Made by a program: the position numbers and the translations under genes. Of a stretch of 64,000 bases of DNA, positions 42,397 to 49,913 are shown piece after piece. The DNA is from Anaeromassilibacillus senegalensis (lineage in GTDB: Bacteria > Bacillota > Clostridia > Oscillospirales > Acutalibacteraceae). The stretch spans positions 186,001 to 250,000 of the forward strand of contig NZ_JAFBIT010000002.1 in NCBI RefSeq assembly GCF_021531715.1, given 5' to 3'. The notes beneath the pieces were generated by a model. It ran no database searches and was not told where the DNA came from. It worked only from the letters and a program-made list of their open reading frames with translations. The first letter of the stretch is position 1, and every line of letters starts with the position of its first letter.

Positions 42397-43119
42397 TCAG
42401 TATTTTGTGTTGTAATAGTCGATGGCCGCATGGATATCGCCGTCGAAAACGATGCGTCCGGCCTTCATGACGACGCCGCGCTTGCAGAATTCCAGCGCCG
42501 TTTCGGTAGAGTGTGTAACAAACAGCATGGTGATATCGCCCTGCATGATCTCCTGAATCTTGCGGATACACTTTTGGCGGAACGCGCGGTCGCCGACAGA
42601 AAGCGCCTCGTCCACAATGAGGATCTCGGGGTTGATATTCACGCAGATGGAGAAGCCGAGGCGCGCCTTCATACCACTGGAGTATGTGCGTACCGGCTGG
42701 TCGATATACTCCTCGAGCTCGGCAAATTCTACGATGGCCGGCTCGAGCTTCGCGATGTCCGCATCGCTGAGGCCGAGAATGCGCCCTTTGAGATAGATGT
42801 TTTCGCGCCCGGTGAACTCCTGGTCGAAACCGCTGGTCAGCTCGAGCAGCGCGCTGACGATGCCGTTGACTTCAATTTCGCCGGAGGTCGGGAAGGTGAC
42901 GCCGGTAATCATCTTGAGCATCGTCGATTTGCCCGCGCCGTTGCGCCCGAGCACCGCGACCGATTCGCCGCGGAAAATCGTGAGATTCATATCGACCACG
43001 GCCTTTTTCGTCTTATGCGGTATGCGCTTAAAGAGCAGGCCGAGCAGACGGCGTCGGCTGCTGGAATACAGCTTATAGATTTTGGATACGTTTGTAAACC
43101 GAATTGCAATCTCGTTCAT
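42397..43119 (-). CDS. Polysaccharide-type ABC transporter ATPase (TagH/Wzt-like)
   Basis: A 240-residue ATPase. Walker A is VLGRNGAGKST, the signature is RTYSSGMKARLGFSI (SSGM-type, as in TagH/Wzt proteins rather than LSGGQ), Walker B is ILIVDEALSVGD, and the switch histidine lies in LFVTHSTE. This subfamily exports teichoic acids or O-antigen-type polymers with the permease next to it. There is no C-terminal carbohydrate-binding domain, so substrate recognition lies elsewhere. The ATG at 43119 was chosen for GAGG at six bases; a GTG at 43131 overlaps the permease stop. Confidence 0.9.
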   Translation of the reverse strand: MNEIAIRFTNVSKIYKLYSSSRRRLLGLLFKRIPHKTKKAVVDMNLTIFRGESVAVLGRNGAGKSTMLKMITGVTFPTSGEIEVNGIVSALLELTSGFDQEFTGRENIYLKGRILGLSDADIAKLEPAIVEFAELEEYIDQPVRTYSSGMKARLGFSICVNINPEILIVDEALSVGDRAFRQKCIRKIQEIMQGDITMLFVTHSTETALEFCKRGVVMKAGRIVFDGDIHAAIDYYNTKY

Positions 43120-43127
43120 GGGCCACC

Positions 43128-43970
43128 TCACAGTATGTCTGCCATTTCGCTGCGCGTGCGGCGGTAGCTCCAGAAGCCCAGCACATAGATCAGGACGAGC
43201 GCAATGCCGAAATACAGCAGGCGCTTCGGCTGTTCAAAGAACCAGATCTCATAGATGAAGCAGTTGCGGTAGCCGTTGCAGAGGAACGTGACGGGATTCA
43301 GCATCAGAAGCCGGTGTGCCAGCTCGTTGTGCATCGAATCCACCTCCCACAGAATGCCCGAAAGCCAGAAAACCGCCGTGACAAACGATTTGACAAGATT
43401 CGAGAAATCCGTGCTGATGGCGGCGATCGGCGCGGCAAAGAGCGCCCAGCCCGTGAAAAACAGGAAGTTGCACAGCATGTAGAACGGAAGCTGGAGCATG
43501 TACACCGTGGGGTAATGGCCGGTCAGGATGAAGATCACAAGCGTGATCGTCACCAGAATCAAGTGCACCGCAAACTTCGAGATGCTCGTAAAGGTCGGAA
43601 TCGTCGAAACCGGATATTTCATCTTCGTGACGAGGTAGCGGTTGCGCAGAATGCATTCCGTGCCGAGCGTCAGCATTTCGCTCATGTAAAACCACGGCAC
43701 GATGCCACAGATGAGCCAGAGAACGAACGGATAACCGGCGATATCGCCACCCCTGCGCAGACCGATGGAAAAAGCGAACCAATAGACGAAAATCGTGACG
43801 AGCGGCTTGATGATCGCCCACGCCCAGCCGAGTGCGGACGCGCGGTAAGTACGGCGCAGGTCGGAGCCCGCGAGCTTGAAAATCTGTTTCCTGTACATAA
43901 TGTGGTCCCGGATGATCGTGCCGACGGTCTCGGTCATCTTGGGAGCTTTCGATTTAGGTGAGGCAGACAA
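43128..43970 (-). CDS. Polysaccharide-type ABC-2 permease (TagG/Wzm-like)
   Basis: A 280-residue six-helix ABC-2 permease. The cytoplasmic start has LAGSDLRRTYRASALGWAWAIIKP, a hallmark of TagG/Wzm-type exporters, and LVTKMKYPVSTIP in the middle loop is also typical. With the ATPase downstream it forms a polymer exporter. The TTG at 43970 has GGAGGGAGG upstream; an ATG 33 bases on is the alternative. No glycosyltransferases for the polymer are visible here. Confidence 0.9.
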   Translation of the reverse strand: MSASPKSKAPKMTETVGTIIRDHIMYRKQIFKLAGSDLRRTYRASALGWAWAIIKPLVTIFVYWFAFSIGLRRGGDIAGYPFVLWLICGIVPWFYMSEMLTLGTECILRNRYLVTKMKYPVSTIPTFTSISKFAVHLILVTITLVIFILTGHYPTVYMLQLPFYMLCNFLFFTGWALFAAPIAAISTDFSNLVKSFVTAVFWLSGILWEVDSMHNELAHRLLMLNPVTFLCNGYRNCFIYEIWFFEQPKRLLYFGIALVLIYVLGFWSYRRTRSEMADIL

Positions 43971-44039
43971 TGCCCTCCCTCCTTTCTCTGCACGGAAAGC
44001 AAAGAAAAGGCACGCTTTTCCACCGTACAGTCATTAGCT

Positions 44040-44067
44040 ATTATACACGCTTTTCCGAAAAAATCAA
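44040..44067 (-). promoter_or_regulatory. Sigma-A promoter for polymer exporter
   Basis: Minus strand: TTGATT (44067-44062), 16-base spacer, TATAAT (44045-44040). It begins two bases past the lipid kinase stop. Confidence 0.65.
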
Positions 44068-44068
44068 C

Positions 44069-45016
44069 TTATTTCCGTGTCGGAACCGTGATCCGCACGG
44101 CACTTTTGACGCAGTGAATATGCGTATCGCAGCCGCTTTCGGCGTGTTCGCCGTCTACCGACCAGTCGAAACCCGCCGCGCTGTGCAGGCGGAAATCCTC
44201 CGACGCGGTGAAATCAAAGAGCGGGTCGTCGAATTCGCCCGCCGTGAGCGCATGGATCAGCCGGTGCACGTCGCCGAGCGTCTCCGGCTTGCGGATCAGA
44301 AGCATTTCGAGCTTGCCGTCGTTCATATCGACAAGGCCGCTGTCGTACTTCAGCATGCCGCCGATGGACACCGTATTGCTGAATGCGCCGAACACGTACT
44401 CCCCTTGAAAGGTGTGCGCCGCCGTTTCCACGGTGAGCGGGCGCGCCTCGAGCGCCGCAATATCCTTGATGCCCTCGAGCACATACGCGAGATGCCCCAG
44501 AAGCCGCTTCATGCTGCGCGGCGTCGCGTAGGAGCATTTCGTAAACGCGCCGAACGAGGCCACATACGAGAAATAGCCGTCGTTGAACTGCCCCGCATCG
44601 ATCTCCACATCCCGCCCGGCGGTCAGCGCGGCGCGCATATCGGAAAGGCGCTTTGGGATCTGCAGCGTCTGCGCAAAGTCATTTGTCGTGCCCGCAGGGA
44701 TGTACGTAATCGGCAATTGAACGCCGTTTCGCAGCGCGCCGTTGATGACGGCATTCAGCGTGCCGTCGCCGCCGATACAGACGATACGCGTGCAGCCCGC
44801 CTGCGCGGCCTGAGCCGCATAGCCTGCGCCGTTCTCCTTTTCCGTTGTCTCCCGCCGGTCGACTGCGGCGCCGTGCTGCCGGAGCCGTCTCTCCAGCATA
44901 TCCGCGTACTTCTGGCCCTTCATGCGCCCTGCGCACGGATTGACAATCATCAGCACGCGCTGGTCGCAAAGTCTGGCGCCCTTCAGAAGCGGGATCGTTT
45001 CCCCTGTATTTTCCAT
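44069..45016 (-). CDS. Diacylglycerol kinase-family lipid kinase (YegS/DagK)
   Basis: A 315-residue soluble lipid kinase. The nucleotide-binding motif is IVCIGGDGTLNAVING near residue 80, preceded by MIVNPCAG; IPAGTTNDFAQTL is the second family block. The enzyme phosphorylates diacylglycerol or a related lipid, recycling lipid released during lipoteichoic acid synthesis in Bacillota, which would fit the LTA-synthase-like gene in this window. ATG at 45016 follows AGAGGG; the frame is open 42 codons upstream but has no ribosome site. Confidence 0.9.
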   Translation of the reverse strand: MENTGETIPLLKGARLCDQRVLMIVNPCAGRMKGQKYADMLERRLRQHGAAVDRRETTEKENGAGYAAQAAQAGCTRIVCIGGDGTLNAVINGALRNGVQLPITYIPAGTTNDFAQTLQIPKRLSDMRAALTAGRDVEIDAGQFNDGYFSYVASFGAFTKCSYATPRSMKRLLGHLAYVLEGIKDIAALEARPLTVETAAHTFQGEYVFGAFSNTVSIGGMLKYDSGLVDMNDGKLEMLLIRKPETLGDVHRLIHALTAGEFDDPLFDFTASEDFRLHSAAGFDWSVDGEHAESGCDTHIHCVKSAVRITVPTRK

Positions 45017-45112
45017 AGACAGCCCTCTTTTCCACAAATGCCTGGGTGTTTTGCCCCTTCTATTATAATTTTGGCGGCGCGGAAATCCATGAACGCACCG
45101 TGAATAATCTTT

Positions 45113-45149
45113 GAAAAAAGCCGCCGTACAGACAATCTGCACGGCGGCT
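45113..45149 (-). terminator. Terminator of the XRE-cupin-synthetase gene
   Basis: On the minus strand AGCCGCCGT and ACGGCGGCT (45149-45141, 45127-45119) form a 9-bp stem with a 13-base loop, followed by TTTTTT. It lies 25 bases past the stop at 45175. Confidence 0.88.
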
Positions 45150-45174
45150 GGACAGGAAGAAATCTTATTCTCTT

Positions 45175-47499
45175 TTAGCCCTTGAGCTCGACACGGCGGA
45201 TCTTGCCGCTGATGGTCTTCGGGAGCTCGTCGCGGAACTCGACGATGCGCGGGTACTTGTACGGCGCGGTGTTCGTCTTGACGTACGTCTGGATCTCCTT
45301 CTTGAGCGCCTCGGTACCCTCGGTGCCCTTCGTCAGCACGATGGACGCCTTAACCACCTGGCCGCGGATCGGATCCGGCGCGCTGGTGACGGCGCACTCG
45401 AGCACGTACGGCAGCTCCATGATGACGGATTCAATCTCGAACGGCCCGATGCGGTAGCCGGAGGACTTGATGACGTCATCCGTGCGGCCGACATAGAAGA
45501 AGTAGCCGTCCTCGTCGCGCCATGCGGTATCGCCCGTGTGATAGACGCCGTCGCTCCACGCTTCGCGCGTCTTTTCCTCATCCTGGTAATAGCCCATGAA
45601 CAGGCCGCAGGGCGTGTGTTTATCGGTGCGGATGACGATCTCGCCCGTCTCGCCGACCGGTGCGGGTGTGCCGTCCGGCAGGAGGAGGTCGACATCATAC
45701 AGCGGGCTCGGGATACCCATGGAGCCGCTCTTCGGCACGGAGCCGACCGGATTGTAGATGGAAAGCGTCGTCTCGGTCTGGCCAAAGCCCTCGTAGATGG
45801 AGAGGCCCGTCGCGCGCTTCCACTGCTCGAAGACCTCCGGATTCAGCGCCTCGCCGGCGGTCGTGCTGTACTCGATGGAGGACAGGTCGTACTTCGAGAG
45901 ATCCTCCTTGATGAAGAAGCGGTACATGGTCGGCGGCGCGCAGAATGTGGTGATGTTGTACTGCTTGAACATCGGCAGGATGTCGTGCGCGTCGAACTTA
46001 TCGAAGTCATACGTGAAGATTGCCGCCTCGCACATCCACTGACCGTACAGCTTGCCCCAGAGTGCCTTGCCCCAGCCTGTATCGGAGATCGTGAAGTGGA
46101 GTCCATCCGGGTTGACATAATGCCAATAGCGTGCGGTGATATAGTGACCGAGCGCGTATTTGTAGTTGTGCTCAGCGATCTTCGGATAGCCCGTCGTGCC
46201 GGAGGTGAAGAACATCAGCATCGGGTCGCTGCCGCAAGCTGTGTCCTCGGTGCGCTCGAACACGTCGCTCTGCTTCTCGATCTCGGCGTCGAAATCGAGC
46301 CAGCCCTCGCGCGCGCCGTTCGCCATCATCAGGAATTCGACCGTCTCGCAGTTCTGCGCCGCGCGGTACGCCTCGTCCGCCACCTGACCGTCCGAGGTGC
46401 AGACGAGCGCCTTGACGCCCGCCGCCTTGAAGCGGTAATCGAAGTCGTGCTCCATCAGTAGGTTCGTCGCCGGGATGACGATCGCGCCGAGCTTGTGAAG
46501 CGCGAGGATGGCGAACCAGAACTGGTAGTGGCGCTTGAGCACCAGCATGACGCGGTCGCCGCGCTTAATGCCGAGGGACTTGAAGTAGTTCGCGGTCTTA
46601 TTGGACATGCGCTTCATGTCATCAAACGTGAAGCGGCGCTCCTCGTGGTGCTTGGAGACCCACAGCATCGCGAGCTTATCCGGATTCTTCTCCGCGAGCT
46701 TATCGACAATATCGAACGCGAAGTTGAACTTTTCTTCGTTGGTAAATTCGATGGATTTCAGGATGCCGTTCTCATCCAGCTCCGTGTGGACGAACGGGCT
46801 GGAGACCGTCTCGCGCTCCGAACGCGCGAGCTTCGCCTTGACGATGCCCTCGAACTTGTCCTTTTCGGGCTTCATCTCCTCACCCGGACGCATGACGATC
46901 GCGTAGAACTCGCAGTCCTCGCCGCCGATGGCGATCATGCCGTGGGGCGTGCCGCTGTTGTAGTAGATCGTGTCGCCCGCCTCAAGCTCCTCGGTGTGGG
47001 AGCCGACCTGCACGCGCATTTTGCCCTTCACGATGATGTCGAGCTCCTGACCCTGATGCGTGGAGAGCTTGATGGCGACGTTCTGCTCCGCCTCATTGTA
47101 CGGCATCGTGACGTAGAACGGCTCGGCGGTCTTCTGCTTGAAGAGCGGCGCGAGGTTCAGATATTTGAAGCCGTGGCGGCGCGTGATCGGCAGGCCCTCG
47201 CCGCGGCGGGACACCGTGTAGGTGGAAAGCGTCGGGCTCACGCCCTTGATCAGATCGGTCGGGTCAATGCCGAAGCGCTCCGCGCACTTGAAGATAAAGG
47301 TAAAGCTGAAGTCACTCTCGCCCAGCTCGTACTTTCTGTAATCCTCCACGGAGACGCCGGTACGCTGCGCCATTTCCTCCTCGGAAAGGCCCATGATCTC
47401 GCGCATGGTGCGAATGCGTTCCGCCACCTCCGCAAGCTGGGTTTTGAGGTCGGTCTTTTCGGTTACGGGTGTCTGTGTTTCGTTTGCCAAATTACTCAT
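45175..47499 (-). CDS. XRE helix-turn-helix - cupin - acyl-CoA synthetase fusion
   Basis: A 774-residue three-part protein. Residues 20-85 form an XRE/HTH_3 domain (LSEEEMAQRTGVSVEDYRKY), 115-205 a cupin-2 domain (GQELDIIVKGKMRVQVG and SGTPHGMIAIG), and 240-774 a complete AMP-forming acyl-CoA synthetase. The last has the P-loop TSGTTGYPK (433-440), EGFGQTETT, the YHTGDTAW hinge region and the catalytic lysine K766 in SGKIRR. The ligase half resembles medium-chain acyl-CoA synthetases. The N-terminal half is the layout of a stand-alone XRE-cupin regulator, so the enzyme may sense its own carboxylate and regulate genes. The ATG follows AGGAAAGG; a T-box leader lies directly upstream. Substrate unknown. 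Confidence 0.9.
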   Translation of the reverse strand: MSNLANETQTPVTEKTDLKTQLAEVAERIRTMREIMGLSEEEMAQRTGVSVEDYRKYELGESDFSFTFIFKCAERFGIDPTDLIKGVSPTLSTYTVSRRGEGLPITRRHGFKYLNLAPLFKQKTAEPFYVTMPYNEAEQNVAIKLSTHQGQELDIIVKGKMRVQVGSHTEELEAGDTIYYNSGTPHGMIAIGGEDCEFYAIVMRPGEEMKPEKDKFEGIVKAKLARSERETVSSPFVHTELDENGILKSIEFTNEEKFNFAFDIVDKLAEKNPDKLAMLWVSKHHEERRFTFDDMKRMSNKTANYFKSLGIKRGDRVMLVLKRHYQFWFAILALHKLGAIVIPATNLLMEHDFDYRFKAAGVKALVCTSDGQVADEAYRAAQNCETVEFLMMANGAREGWLDFDAEIEKQSDVFERTEDTACGSDPMLMFFTSGTTGYPKIAEHNYKYALGHYITARYWHYVNPDGLHFTISDTGWGKALWGKLYGQWMCEAAIFTYDFDKFDAHDILPMFKQYNITTFCAPPTMYRFFIKEDLSKYDLSSIEYSTTAGEALNPEVFEQWKRATGLSIYEGFGQTETTLSIYNPVGSVPKSGSMGIPSPLYDVDLLLPDGTPAPVGETGEIVIRTDKHTPCGLFMGYYQDEEKTREAWSDGVYHTGDTAWRDEDGYFFYVGRTDDVIKSSGYRIGPFEIESVIMELPYVLECAVTSAPDPIRGQVVKASIVLTKGTEGTEALKKEIQTYVKTNTAPYKYPRIVEFRDELPKTISGKIRRVELKG

Positions 47500-47550
47500 T
47501 CCTTTCCTGTATGGTCTCCAAAGGCGAAGCGGTCTTCCTGCGTCCAAAGT

Positions 47551-47831
47551 AAAAAAACTCCGTCTCAAATTGCTTTGAGACGGAGAAAATCCGCGGTACC
47601 ACTCAAATTGCTCCTGAAATCAAGGAACCACTCTTCGGGCTCACACGAAGCCCTATGCACTGACGCAGCACGTCTCGGAAAGCGCCTACTCGCGTTAAAG
47701 CTTTGGGACTTTCAGCTCGGAAGGGATGGGCGTTCGGATTTCCTGTATCGGCTCGCAGCAGCCGCCGACTCTCTGAAACAGAAGAAGCCGTGCCGTCTTC
47801 GTCATCGCTTTTGGAATATCAACTTGTTACA
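47551..47831 (-). promoter_or_regulatory. T-box riboswitch (tRNA-sensing leader) of the XRE-cupin-synthetase gene
   Basis: On the minus strand the T-box core TGGTACCGCGG is present (47601-47591), with the antiterminator TTTGAG (47607-47602) able to pair with CTCAAA (47579-47574). That CTCAAA is also part of the terminator arm CTCCGTCTCAAA (47585-47574), whose partner is 47569-47558, followed by TTTTTTT. Stem I landmarks are the kink-turn-like GATGA near its base, the AG bulge CAGAGAG and the distal loop GGCTGCTGCGA. The bulge UGGU suits a tRNA with discriminator A. GAAC-GCC at 47735-47729 suggests a GCC (Ala) specifier, but that reading is tentative. A charged tRNA would stop transcription and an uncharged one allow it. 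Confidence 0.92.
47558..47585 (-). terminator. T-box regulated terminator
   Basis: A perfect 12-bp stem with a 4-base loop, followed on the minus strand by seven T (47557-47551). It is mutually exclusive with the antiterminator. Confidence 0.92.
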
Positions 47832-47837
47832 CCGAGT

Positions 47838-47866
47838 ATGATACTCGCTTTTTTTCGCGTTGTCAA
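47838..47866 (-). promoter_or_regulatory. Strong sigma-A promoter of the T-box transcript
   Basis: Minus strand: TTGACA (47866-47861), 17-base spacer, TATCAT (47843-47838). Predicted transcript start is near 47831. Confidence 0.85.
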
Positions 47867-47893
47867 CTGTTTTTTTCGGAAACCTTCCGAAAT

Positions 47894-48727
47894 TTACCGG
47901 TGTGCCGCTTCCACGGCGTCCGCCGCCTTGTCCAGCCAATCGCCGTCAAACAGCTCGATGATGCCGCGGTCGCAGAGAGATGCGATCTGCGGATCGAGCG
48001 GGAGCTTGCCGAGAACCTTGAGGCCGTACTTCGCCGCAACCTCGTCGATGTGGCTCTCGCCGTACACCTTGAACGGCTCGCCGCAGCACGGGCACTTGAC
48101 ATAGCTGTAATTTTCGATCAGGCCGAGCACCGGGACATTCATCAGCTTCGCCATCTCCACCGCCTTCGAGACGATCATGGAGACGAGCTCCTGCGGAGAG
48201 GTCACGATGATGATACCGTCGAGCGGGAGGGACTGGAAGACCGTCAGCGGGGCGTCGCCGGTTCCCGGCGGGAGGTCGACGAACATGCAGTCGACTTCGT
48301 TCCAGATGACGTCGCTCCAGAACTGCTTGATGACACCCGCGATGACCGGACCGCGCCAGACGACCGGGGAGGTCTCGTCCTCGAGCAGCAGATTGATGCT
48401 CATGATCTCAATGCCGCTCTTTGTCTCGACCGGGAACAGGCCGTCCTCACAGCCCTGCGCCTTCTCGTGCACGCCGAAGCACTTCGGGATCGACGGGCCG
48501 GTGACGTCTGCGTCGAGAATCGCGGTCTTTAAGTCGCGGCGCTGCATCGTGACGGCGAGCATGGAGGTGACGAGGCTCTTGCCGACGCCGCCCTTGCCGC
48601 TCACCACGCCGATGACCTTCTTGACGTGGCTCATCTTATTCATAGGCGCAAGAAAGCTCTCCGGCTGCTGGCGGGAGGGGCAGTTCTCGCCGCAACTCGA
48701 GCAGTCATGCGTACAGTTTTCGCTCAT
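47894..48727 (-). CDS. mrp: Mrp/NBP35-family Fe-S cluster carrier ATPase
   Basis: A 277-residue P-loop ATPase of the Mrp/ApbC/NBP35 family. The deviant Walker A is VVSGKGGVGKSLVTS, Walker B-like region VDLPPGTGDAPL is diagnostic, and CPCC near residue 220 holds the dimer-bridging cluster. The N-terminus has C5, C9, C12 and C16, an extra NBP35-like Cys cluster. It carries and delivers 4Fe-4S clusters to apoproteins, fitting a genome rich in Fe-S enzymes such as the Hdr-Flx operon here. ATG at 48727 has a weak purine-rich ribosome site. Confidence 0.92.
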   Translation of the reverse strand: MSENCTHDCSSCGENCPSRQQPESFLAPMNKMSHVKKVIGVVSGKGGVGKSLVTSMLAVTMQRRDLKTAILDADVTGPSIPKCFGVHEKAQGCEDGLFPVETKSGIEIMSINLLLEDETSPVVWRGPVIAGVIKQFWSDVIWNEVDCMFVDLPPGTGDAPLTVFQSLPLDGIIIVTSPQELVSMIVSKAVEMAKLMNVPVLGLIENYSYVKCPCCGEPFKVYGESHIDEVAAKYGLKVLGKLPLDPQIASLCDRGIIELFDGDWLDKAADAVEAAHR

Positions 48728-48777
48728 ACTTGACAACTTCTTTCTCACAAAATTTCGGACTCAAATCCACATAGACT

Positions 48778-48806
48778 ATGATAGCCTCTCGCGGCGATTT
48801 TGTCAA
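48778..48806 (-). promoter_or_regulatory. Strong sigma-A promoter for mrp
   Basis: Minus strand: TTGACA (48806-48801), 17-base spacer, TATCAT (48783-48778). Confidence 0.8.
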
Positions 48807-48959
48807 GGCGTGCGGCGCACGAATCGAGACAGGTATAGTCTGCGCCGGAGCCGCGCACTTATGCGGGCCGAGCCCAGCGACACGGTGCGGCGGTTTATCG
48901 GGAACGTCCGGCGCGTACAGGAGGAACGCAACGGCGCGGCAGGCGGGCTGTAACGCCGT

Positions 48960-49085
48960 TTACTGCCTCTCCGTGCCGGAATAGTGCACGTGGGCGAGCT
49001 TCCAATCGCCGTCCTGCTTTTTATAGATCTGCGTCTCGAGTCCCTCGATGCTGTGCATCACGCATTTCAGCCGCACACATAAGGT
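48960..49085 (-). pseudogene. C-terminal remnant of a SnoaL-like (NTF2-fold) protein
   Basis: Only about 40 residues remain, reading VRLKCVMHSIEGLETQIYKK then GDWKLAHVHYSG, the last two strands of a SnoaL/NTF2-fold domain. The rest is absent: upstream of about 49085 the frame reads into the antisense of an Rrf2-type gene. A deletion that joined two neighbouring, head-to-head genes would give this. No ribosome site precedes a plausible start. Confidence 0.6.
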
Positions 49086-49446
49086 CACCTCGGGCTTCAT
49101 CGCCGGGAGTGTCAACACGAACCCCGTTGTGATTCGCCGGATTCTCGGACAGCTCAAAGAAGCCGGTCTGGTTCGGGTCGAGGCGGGCATCGGCGGTGCA
49201 TCCCTCGCAAAGGCACCGGAAAACATCACGTTGCTGGACATCTTTAACGCCGTGGAGTGTGTGGAGGGATCCCTGTTTCACTTTCATGAAGCGCCGAATC
49301 CGCAGTGTCCGGTCGGGCGCAGCATCCATCCCGTGCTGGACAGCACGCTCGCGGACATTCAGCGCACGCTTGAGAACAGGCTTGCCCAGACCACGCTGCT
49401 CGACATGGAGAACAAAGTCCTATCCTCGGTGCAGGCGGAACAATAA
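49078..49446 (+). pseudogene. Rrf2-family regulator lacking its N-terminus
   Basis: From residue HKVTSGFIAGSVNTNPVVIR on, the frame matches Rrf2 regulators of the YwnA type, with AGLVRVEAGIGGASLAKAPE (wing) and a C-terminal helix to the stop at 49446. The first about 20-25 residues, forming helix 1 of the winged helix, are missing and replaced by frame reading through the SnoaL remnant (an ATG at 49048 has no ribosome site). Only one cysteine is kept, so it would not bind a cluster. Probably inactive. Confidence 0.65.
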
Positions 49447-49463
49447 TCCCTCCGAAACAGACG

Positions 49464-49496
49464 GTGGCATCCGGTTTTCCCCGGATGCCACTTTTT
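49464..49496. terminator. Terminator after the Rrf2 remnant, bidirectional
   Basis: GTGGCATCCGG (49464-49474) and CCGGATGCCAC (49481-49491) with a TTTTCC loop, then TTTTT (49492-49496). It separates it from the convergent membrane gene. Confidence 0.85.
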
Positions 49497-49505
49497 CCTT
49501 TTGGC

Positions 49506-49829
49506 TTATTTTGCCTTGGCGTCTCTTTCCTTGTCGAGCTTGACATTGCGGAAATAGAGCATCATGTCGATTGTAATCTCGATGAAGTTCAGGCAATAGA
49601 ACACCCAGCTCAGATAGAAGATCGGGCCGCTCTTGCCGAGCTCGAAGCACTGGATCGCCTTCATTGCGATGCCGGCGATATAGCCGAGCCAGATGAAGAT
49701 CTCAAACTGCAGGCTTTTGCCCTTCGCGGTTCTGGACTTGACGGACTTATAGATAGAAAGCGGCCAGGAAAGACCGAACGCGAGAATCATGACGGTTTCC
49801 AGAATCTCGGTAAGCAATTCAAAAGTCAT
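49506..49829 (-). CDS. Small membrane protein with PQ-loop/SemiSWEET-like pattern
   Basis: A 107-residue three-helix membrane protein. The first helix ends in LSWPLSIYKSVKSRTAKGKSL, which resembles the PQ-loop segment of SemiSWEET transporters (P-x-x-x-x-x-K-S/T...S), though the Gln of PQ is replaced. SemiSWEETs are half-transporters of similar size that dimerise and move sugars. Whether this one transports anything is unknown. It lies downstream of the fumarase genes but is separated by a hairpin terminator. Confidence 0.5.
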   Translation of the reverse strand: MTFELLTEILETVMILAFGLSWPLSIYKSVKSRTAKGKSLQFEIFIWLGYIAGIAMKAIQCFELGKSGPIFYLSWVFYCLNFIEITIDMMLYFRNVKLDKERDAKAK

Positions 49830-49876
49830 GGCTTTTTACTCCCTTAAACTAAAATTTCTTCACACATACGCAAACA

Positions 49877-49900
49877 AGAGGCGGAGCGATGTCCGCCTCT
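49877..49900 (-). terminator. Terminator of the Hdr-Flx-Frd-Fum operon
   Basis: AGAGGCGGA (49877-49885) and TCCGCCTCT (49892-49900), 6-base loop; on the minus strand TTGTTT follows. It lies 14 bases past the last stop of the eleven-gene operon. Confidence 0.75.
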
Positions 49901-49913
49901 GCTGCGACTAAAA

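Larger units (their letters stand above)
47500..47893 (-). other. 394-bp non-coding region holding promoter and T-box leader
   Basis: The whole gap between the Mrp gene and the synthetase gene is leader sequence: promoter 47838-47866, T-box RNA about 47551-47831, then about 50 bases with the ribosome site. I see no protein-coding potential on either strand. Confidence 0.8.

Noticed and set aside
47558-47585. Hairpin as a simple terminator of mrp
   Set aside because: The T-box core and antiterminator directly upstream and a promoter at 47838-47866 show that it belongs to the leader of the next gene.
48860-48952. Short plus-strand frame of 30 codons (MRAEPSDTV...) near the mrp promoter
   Set aside because: No ribosome site and no recognisable family; it may be part of the decayed SnoaL/Rrf2 locus but cannot be supported as a gene.
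49048-49446. Rrf2 regulator starting at the ATG at 49048
   Set aside because: This ATG lies inside the SnoaL remnant, has no ribosome site, and the added residues do not match the first helix of Rrf2 proteins.
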